Notes under the pieces: model-generated
Database searches by the model: none
What the model was told of the DNA's origin: nothing
What the model saw: only the letters and a program-made list of their open reading frames with translations
Part shown: positions 54,671 to 59,233 of the stretch, piece after piece
How the letters are laid out: every line of letters begins with the position of its first letter
How positions within the stretch are numbered: position 1 is the stretch's first letter
Translations under genes and position numbers: made by a program
Assembly (NCBI GenBank): GCA_934130005.1
Contig: CAKOXD010000009.1
Coordinates: 1 to 59,233, forward strand
Direction of reading: 5' to 3'
Length of the DNA: 59,233 nt
From: an uncultured Bacilli bacterium
Lineage (GTDB): Bacteria > Bacillota_I > Bacilli_A > RF39 > UBA660

Positions 54671-55876
54671 TTTCTTTGGTATAATTTGTTAATTCTATTT
54701 CTTTTGATGTGTCTTTAACAATATCATTAATATCATTTTTTCTATATAAATGATTGTCATAGCATTCTTTTAATTGCTCACTAACTAAATCTTTTTCTTT
54801 ATCAGTACCGATAGATAATATTTTCTTAAATATATCTTTTAGTAATTGAAATAAATTGGAAATAAAACTTTTTAAAGAATCATATTTAGTATTTACTTTT
54901 TCAAGTTCTTTCTTTAAATATTTTATTTCATTATCTTTTTCGTCATTAACAGCCAAAAATGCTTTGCAGTATTTAATCTTTTTTTCTAATTCTTTATAAA
55001 TTCCTTCACTTTTAGCAACTTTATTAACTGCATCATTTGCTTGTTTTAAATATTCCATGAGCTCTAAATAGGTATCATAATCAAATACTATTTTCTTATT
55101 TAAAATGCCTTTAGTTTTGCTTTCCATTTTATTAATCAGTGTTATATATTTTCTATTAAGCTCCCATTTAGCATTATCTAAATCTTTATTGAAAATTCTT
55201 GTTACTTGTTTTAGTTGTTTGGGAGTAATATTTTTTACACCTGTATTTTTTTGCCCTCTTTCTAGTTTAAAACCATTTTCATTTAATCGATTACAATATT
55301 TATCTTGTAATTCACTTAGATGAATACTATTTTGATATATGTCTTTTTAGAAATAAAATATCTTTCTTTATTCACTCGTTTATCAAATTTTTTAACTAGT
55401 GGAATAACAACTAAATGAATATATGAGGAGTTTTTTCATCCATGTGTAGTGTTGCATGAATGATTTGTTTTTTATAACCCATATCTTCATAAACAAAATC
55501 TAGTACTGTATTTGCCCATTTCATTAGTTCTTCTTTAGATAAACTATCAAAAAAAATCTTATCACTTGTAAAAAGTATTTCATCTGCAACAACACTTTTT
55601 GAATCATTTGCCATTTGGTAGAAACTTTTCTTTCTATCTGATCTTTCATTTTTCATTCTCTCATTAAATTCTAAACGATAATTTTTTGTAATATCATAAA
55701 ATTTTTCAATATATTTCTTTATCACATTTAATGAGTTCAATGTTTTTATGACTACCCTCTATTCTAATATCAGGATTTGTTTTATAAGATTCTTTTTCTC
55801 TTTTGTTGTGTTTCCCTCTATTAGATAAGCCACTCAATGTATTAATACCTTTACATTTAAATATGGCACAACTCAT
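54651..55876 (-). pseudogene. MobV/Pre family relaxase, frameshifted
   Basis: The pieces, in order from 55876, are a start MSCAIFKCKGINTLSGLSNR behind an AAAGGAGG RBS, a frame break near 55700, then 'ADEILFTSDKIFFDSLSKEEL' (in part) and the catalytic HMDEKTPHI at about 55415. After a second break (PHIF for PHIH, then VVIPLVKK) comes 'YFISKKTY', a third break, SELQDKYCNRLNENGFKLERG, and a coiled-coil C-terminus (54651-55127). Combined, about 400 codons, which is the normal MobV length. MobV nicks oriT for plasmid or element transfer. It is now inactive. Confidence 0.8.
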
Positions 55877-55948
55877 TTGAAGCCTCCTTTGTCTTACTAA
55901 TACGACTTAGGATTGCACTTCCTTTTTGCATGCCTAGTTTTAAAACAA

Positions 55949-56218
55949 TTAATTTGTTTTAATATGAACTTCTAAATTCTTTAATTTAATACTTTTAGAA
56001 TAATCATTTACAAATACAATATCACTTCCATTGAGTATTAAATAATTATTCTCATTGATTGTTATAATATGTGGACTTACATAAGCAATGTTAGTTTCCT
56101 TAATATTGATAATACTTCCTTGCCTTATTATAGGTTTAACACAAGCAAATCTACATATTATTTCAATTCTTTTTAAAACTTCCTTATCAAACTCTAATTC
56201 CTTAACTTCTTTCGTAAC
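55949..56218 (-). pseudogene. Family A small gene, copy 4 (lost start codon)
   Basis: An 89-codon frame matching the family: KRIEIICRFACVKP, then 'ETNIAYVSPHIITINENN'. It has exactly the length of the copy at 26104, but its first codon is GTT; an ATG five bases upstream is out of frame. It sits between the tmRNA-side repeat and the mobV pseudogene, the same order as elsewhere. Confidence 0.6.
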
Positions 56219-56281
56219 TCATCACTTCCATTCTAAAATAACAAAAAAAATAGATGGTACTTCTAGTTAATATTTATTACT

Positions 56282-56385
56282 CTCGAATTAAAAGTTCGAG
56301 TAAAATTCAATCTGGTGCCAGTAAGGAGCAAGTCTAACAACTCCAAGGCTAAAAGATGATAGTAAGTAATAAACTTACTAACTAA
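56282..56385 (-). repeat. tmRNA-side repeat, copy 2 (oriT-like plus attachment core)
   Basis: On the minus strand: GTTGTTAGACTTGCTCC, TTACTGGCACCAGATTGA, then hairpin CTCGAA/TTCGAG. The core TCAATCTGGTG (56307-56317, plus) is identical to that at the tmRNA 3' end (57941-57951). The distance between cores is 1,634 bp to tmRNA and 3,344 bp to the copy at 52963. A stem AGTAAG/CTTACT lies at its far end. Confidence 0.7.
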
Positions 56386-56404
56386 ATATATTATACATGT
56401 TAAC

Positions 56405-56440
56405 AAAATAAAAAGGAAGAACTATTTTGTTCTTCCTTTA
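56405..56440 (-). terminator. Terminator after the 272-aa gene
   Basis: Stem AAAGGAAGAAC/GTTCTTCCTTT, 6-base loop, T-run on the minus strand. Confidence 0.85.
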
Positions 56441-57240
56441 TTTTCACCTTCAACTTTTTCTGTTATTTCACTTAATGTTGGTTTATACCTATTTTCAGAA
56501 ATACGATTTCTTGCTATTTGTTGAAATCTATCATAATTTCTTTCATGTAATGATTTTTCACCCATTTGTAAATTTCTAGATTGACTAATTTCATTCATTC
56601 TTCTACTTTCAATCGATGACTTTATTTGTTCTGCCAATGCATCAAACACATATTTATTTTCTTGAATAATATTTTTTTCTATATTTTTTACATATTCCGG
56701 ATTTTCTTCTAAAGTTTTTATAAAACACTCATATATTGCTTTTTTTGCTTGTGTTCTATCAATGTAACCTGGAAGATAAAGCATTATATGTGTTGTAACT
56801 TCTTTAATTCTAGATTTTATAGTTTCTGAAAATTTTTTATAAACAACTGGAACTACGTTAGATTTTTCAACTGGTATTGAAGCTTTTAATTGATATTCTC
56901 TTTTTAAAATATCATCACATATAATAGCTGTTACATAATTCATAACATATCTTATTGAATCAGGATTTTCAGGAATAATCCTTTTCATTTTTTTATACTC
57001 TAAATATTCCTCTTTACTAATATTAGCAATAGTATTATTTTCAACTTTAAAACACTCATTATCAGTATTTCTTTGGAAATATATAATATCTCCAAAATTA
57101 CTATATGAATAATTGCCAATTCTTAACCCTGTTGTTAATAATTCCGAATCATTTTCATATATTTGACCCTTTTTATATATTGTTTTTGTATTTGGATCTA
57201 CTATCCAACTTTCACCATTCCAATTGATTTCTTTTAGCAT
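56422..57240 (-). CDS. Hypothetical protein, 272 aa, cargo of tmRNA-linked element
   Basis: Not recognised. It starts 'MLKEINWNGESWIVDPNTKTI', has 'YLPGYIDRTQAKKAIYECF' in the middle and a long charged helix at the C-terminus (about 200-272, Arg/Glu/Asn-rich). No membrane segment. It has a good terminator and intact frame. It is the only intact long gene between the two attachment cores at 56307 and 57941, so it is the cargo of that 1.6 kb unit. No function can be given. Confidence 0.6.
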   Translation of the reverse strand: MLKEINWNGESWIVDPNTKTIYKKGQIYENDSELLTTGLRIGNYSYSNFGDIIYFQRNTDNECFKVENNTIANISKEEYLEYKKMKRIIPENPDSIRYVMNYVTAIICDDILKREYQLKASIPVEKSNVVPVVYKKFSETIKSRIKEVTTHIMLYLPGYIDRTQAKKAIYECFIKTLEENPEYVKNIEKNIIQENKYVFDALAEQIKSSIESRRMNEISQSRNLQMGEKSLHERNYDRFQQIARNRISENRYKPTLSEITEKVEGENKGRTK

Positions 57241-57336
57241 ATTTCAAATCTCCTCATATCAAATAATTTCTAACTACCATTGTTATAACATATTTGATAC
57301 ATTTTATCAAATTTTTATTATTCTATCAAATCTACA

Positions 57337-57650
57337 TTATAATTCAGAACTATCATTTTTCTTCTTTTCTGTTTTATATTCTTTCCTAATAGACAAATCA
57401 TATATTTGCTTATATTCTGTTTCAGTTATTATATTATTTTCTTTTAAGTCATCTGCAAAATCATTATATTTACTTTTTAAAATATTTCCAAGGAATCATT
57501 TTACTCTTTTAGGTATAAAATCTATAATTTCATTAACTTTTTATTTCTATGATTCTACTTTTAATTCAAGTTCAATTACTTTTTTTATTTAACTCTTTTA
57601 TTGTATTTTTTGCTACTAATAAGAAACTTTCTTTTTCTTCTAATTTTATT
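57337..57650 (-). pseudogene. Decayed C-terminal end of a MobV-like relaxase
   Basis: Reading through several stops on the minus strand gives LKIKLEEKESFLLVAKNTI, then KVNEIIDFIPKRVK, FLGNILKSKYNDF and 'TETEYKQIYDLSIRKEY'. The coiled coil followed by a F-P/R-x-x-x-K segment resembles the tail of MobV/Pre proteins. It directly follows the family A gene at 57652, as the mobV pseudogene follows the other copy. Stops and a lost N-terminus show it is dead. Confidence 0.45.
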
Positions 57651-57651
57651 T

Positions 57652-57852
57652 TTAAATCCTTTTTATATAATCATTTTCCTTAACTTTTAAGATATGAGGT
57701 TTTACATAGGCAATATTAATGTTTTTAATTGACTTAATATTACTTGGTATAAATTCATATTTAACACAAGCAAACCGACATATTATATCTATCTTTCTAT
57801 TTAGTTCATCACTTATTTTCAAGTTTTTAGTTTCTATCTCAAACATAATCAT
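57652..57852 (-). CDS. Family A small protein, copy 3 (tmRNA side, short)
   Basis: About 66 aa: 'ELNRKIDIICRFACVKYEF', then 'NINIAYVKPHILKVKENDYI', and a stop where relatives continue with a C-terminal helix. It shares IICRFACVK with copy 4 and the PHI-x-x-x-x-N part with all. AAAGGA lies about six bases before the ATG at 57852; an in-frame GTG stands one codon earlier. It sits 95 bases from the tmRNA 3' end. Probably shortened, possibly still translated. Confidence 0.5.
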   Translation of the reverse strand: MIMFEIETKNLKISDELNRKIDIICRFACVKYEFIPSNIKSIKNINIAYVKPHILKVKENDYIKRI

Positions 57853-57879
57853 CACTCATCCTTTCATTTTAAGCAGAAA

Positions 57880-57936
57880 AAAACTAACTATTTCTAGTTA
57901 GTAATCTATTACTTAAACTCGAAAGTGTCCGAGTTT
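57880..57936 (-). terminator. tmRNA terminator region
   Basis: Two hairpins behind tmRNA on the minus strand: AAACTCG/CGAGTTT (57914-57935), then CTAACTA/TAGTTAG with seven T (about 57882-57902). The first belongs to the attachment-type repeat. Confidence 0.7.
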
Positions 57937-57940
57937 CCTA

Positions 57941-57951
57941 TCAATCTGGTG
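57941..57951 (-). repeat. Attachment core at tmRNA 3' end
   Basis: TCAATCTGGTG (plus), which is CACCAGATTGA on the tmRNA strand. It covers the CCA end and the following bases, is repeated exactly at 56307-56317 and appears with one change at 52963-52973. Confidence 0.7.
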
Positions 57952-58324
57952 GAGATGAGGAGAATCGAACTCCTGTCCAAAAATACGCGAGAAGAAATAT
58001 CTACAAGTTTAGTTTACTATTAATTTTTCTAAATAATGTTAGTAGTAAACGACCCATTATTTAGTAAGTCTTTAAATTTCATTACTACCTCAAGACTAAG
58101 TAATAATATATCCTATTTAAATCGAGCCTCTTTAAATTCCAATAGGAAAAAATTAAAAGAAGCGCATGCCTTTATTCTAATTAGGCGAATGCTACAGCGT
58201 TCTTAGTGAACATTGAAGCAAATGCATTTTTTACTTTGTTTGCGTTTATTTTTTTTTGTACTTAAGGCGTACCTTCCACTTGCAATTTAATCCTAAATAT
58301 TTCTGTCGAAACCTAAGCATCCCC
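57947..58324 (-). ncRNA. ssrA: tmRNA (transfer-messenger RNA)
   Basis: 378 nt. The 5' end GGGGATGCTTAGGTTTCGACAG and 3' end GTTCGATTCTCC...CATCTCCACCA form the tRNA-like acceptor and T-arm. The tag frame runs 58243 to 58181: 20 codons beginning GCA AAC AAA and ending ...KNAVAFA, then TAA. It rescues stalled ribosomes and tags products for proteolysis. The usual end is -LAA; -AFA resembles mycoplasma tags. Its 3' end is the right-hand integration site of the accessory region. Confidence 0.96.
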
Positions 58325-58333
58325 AGTAAATAG

Positions 58334-58362
58334 ATTATAACATATTACATTTTATAATTCAA
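58334..58362 (-). promoter_or_regulatory. tmRNA promoter
   Basis: TTGAAT (58357-58362) and TATAAT (58334-58339) on the minus strand, spacer 17, ten bases before the mature 5' end. Confidence 0.8.
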
Positions 58363-58373
58363 TATGTTATAAT
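58345..58373 (+). promoter_or_regulatory. Promoter of the methyltransferase gene
   Basis: TTACAT (58345-58350) and TATAAT (58368-58373), spacer 17. It overlaps the divergent tmRNA promoter within a 9-bp inverted repeat TAACATATT/AATATGTTA (58338-58346, 58361-58369). Confidence 0.7.
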
Positions 58374-58388
58374 ACATATGTGATTTAT

Positions 58389-59153
58389 ATGAATGAAGAA
58401 AATTTAATAAAATATTATAATAAATTTAATGAAGAAAAAAGATTAAATAGTAAACATGGTCAAATTGAATATTTGACTGCACTTAAATATATAAATGAAT
58501 ATTTAAAGCCAAATGACAAGATAATTGATATAGGTGCTGGTACAGGAAAATATTCTAAATATTTTTATGATAAAGGCTACGATGTTACTGCAGTTGAACT
58601 TGTTAAGCATAATTTAAGACAAATAGAAAAGAAAAATATAAAATGTATGTTAGGAAATGCTACTAACTTAAAAAAAATAAAAGATAATTCTTATGATATT
58701 ACCCTACTTTTTGGACCACTATATCACTTAATAAGTATGGAAGAAAAAATTAAAGCTTTAAATGAAGCTAAAAGAATTACAAAACCAAATGGATATATAT
58801 TTATAAGTTATTGTATGAATGAATATGCTATTATAGAACATGGATTTAAAGATAATAATATTTTAAATGAATTAAATTTAATTGATGATGATTTTAAAAT
58901 AACTCCTAATAATAAAGATTTATATTCATTTGTAAGACTAGAAGATATCAATCATTTAAAAGATCAAACTAATTTAAAAAGAATAAAAATAATATCACAA
59001 GATGGACCAAGTGAATATATAAAAAAAACTATTAATAAAATGGATGATAAAACATTTGAAATATATTTAAATTATCATTTTAAAACATGTGAAAAACCTG
59101 AATTGTTAGGTGCTGGTAGACATGTGATGGATATACTAAAAAAATTACCTTAA
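58389..59153 (+). CDS. SAM-dependent methyltransferase
   Basis: About 254 aa, class I fold: IIDIGAGTGKYSKYF (motif I), 'YDVTAVELVKHNL', 'YDITLLFGPLYHL' and 'NGYIFISYC'. The family is often found in Firmicutes next to housekeeping genes; its substrate is not known. The frame opens at a GTG at 58380, but the promoter -10 ends at 58373, so the transcript starts near 58380. I take the ATG at 58389, giving a nearly leaderless mRNA without RBS; the GTG would be fully leaderless. Confidence 0.82.
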   Translation: MNEENLIKYYNKFNEEKRLNSKHGQIEYLTALKYINEYLKPNDKIIDIGAGTGKYSKYFYDKGYDVTAVELVKHNLRQIEKKNIKCMLGNATNLKKIKDNSYDITLLFGPLYHLISMEEKIKALNEAKRITKPNGYIFISYCMNEYAIIEHGFKDNNILNELNLIDDDFKITPNNKDLYSFVRLEDINHLKDQTNLKRIKIISQDGPSEYIKKTINKMDDKTFEIYLNYHFKTCEKPELLGAGRHVMDILKKLP

Positions 59154-59172
59154 TGGTAATTTTTTTTTTTGT
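59143..59172 (+). terminator. Terminator after methyltransferase
   Basis: Stem AATTACC/GGTAATT followed by more than ten T, overlapping the stop codon. Confidence 0.8.
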
Positions 59173-59188
59173 AATTTCAACCGCACCA

Positions 59189-59233
59189 TTATTTGTAATA
59201 ATCTAATTCTACATCATAAACACATTTATAGTC
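59189..59233 (-). CDS. Possible 3' end of a gene cut by the window
   Basis: The minus strand reads DYKCVYDVELDYYK then TAA. Only 14 codons are visible, so the frame could be chance. The convergent orientation toward the terminator at 59143-59172 makes it plausible. Confidence 0.3.
   Translation of the reverse strand, partial: DYKCVYDVELDYYK

Noticed and set aside
56282..56345. Hidden tRNA gene in the tmRNA-side repeat (ends in CACCA, has a GGAG/CTCC stem)
   Set aside because: No GTTCRA T-loop, D-arm or anticodon arm can be formed. Only the attachment core resembles an acceptor end.
57224..57592. 122-aa plus-strand frame
   Set aside because: Opposite to a decayed MobV-like sequence, with Phe/Ser/Ile-rich composition typical of a shadow and no RBS.
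25998..57947. Integrase, transposase or replication gene of the mobile elements
   Set aside because: No frame shows the R-H-R-Y, serine-recombinase or DDE motifs, or a Rep domain. Their absence is part of the satellite interpretation.
1..59233. Genetic code 4 (TGA as Trp), suspected from the extreme AT content
   Set aside because: TGA terminates several clear genes, for example those ending at 8608, 9813 and 26731, and Trp is encoded by TGG.
1..59233. CRISPR array
   Set aside because: The repeats seen are either large attachment-type copies, gene modules or single inverted repeats. None has regular short repeats with unique spacers.

Overview
The window is about 59 kb of very AT-rich DNA from a low-GC Firmicutes/Bacilli-type bacterium. 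Pointers are a T-box leader, a CIRCE heat-shock operator, TTGACA/TATAAT promoters, many Shine-Dalgarno sites and a murein-synthesis gene set. The extreme AT bias, an archaeal-type AspRS and a tmRNA tag ending in -AVAFA (close to the -AFA ends of mycoplasma tags) suggest a small-genome gut lineage related to RF39/Mollicutes; that placement is inference. TGA is used as a stop in several genes, so the code is 11, not 4.

Region 1 (1-25.8 kb, mostly minus strand) is core chromosome: prepilin-like genes including one giant repeat protein, mraY, two lipoproteins, murE, a PemK-like protein, a ZIP transporter (plus strand) and a Rieske/FAD oxidoreductase. An apparent operon follows, read right to left: T-box leader, CbxX-like AAA+, ClpX-like AAA+, hisS, aspS, terminator. 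The T-box specifier is GAC and its acceptor-binding bulge is UGGC; both fit tRNA-Asp, so two AAA+ ATPases appear to sit under tRNA-Asp charging control. Next come CIRCE-controlled clpB, ftsK, a free-standing structured ncRNA with its own promoter and terminator, a prepilin and an LCP-PASTA protein.

Region 2 (25.9-57.9 kb) lies between a tRNA-Cys gene and the tmRNA gene and is accessory. At both RNA genes the same module recurs: RNA 3' end (CCA), a GTTCGAAC- or CTCGAA-type hairpin, a terminator, then a small gene of one family (called family A here; pattern I-I-C-x-F then a second Cys). Behind it lie intact or decayed pieces of a MobV/Pre relaxase. Direct repeats delimit a 5.57 kb unit at tRNA-Cys, carrying a 1551-aa protein with a nucleotidyltransferase domain, and nested 1.6 and 3.3 kb units at tmRNA. 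No integrase is visible, so these look like mobilisable or satellite elements moved in trans. The middle holds an ABC exporter, a PD-(D/E)XK-like protein, an HD hydrolase, a DUF488-like protein, an ART-like/P-loop kinase fusion, a methyltransferase, an MFS permease, a histidine phosphatase with a broken copy, a GNAT, a Ham1-type NTP pyrophosphatase, a WYL regulator, a transglutaminase-like protein and several orphans. Gene remnants (mobV, pepF, ABC ATPase, phosphatase) are concentrated here.

Region 3 (57.9-59.2 kb) holds ssrA (tmRNA, minus) and a divergent methyltransferase whose promoter overlaps that of ssrA.
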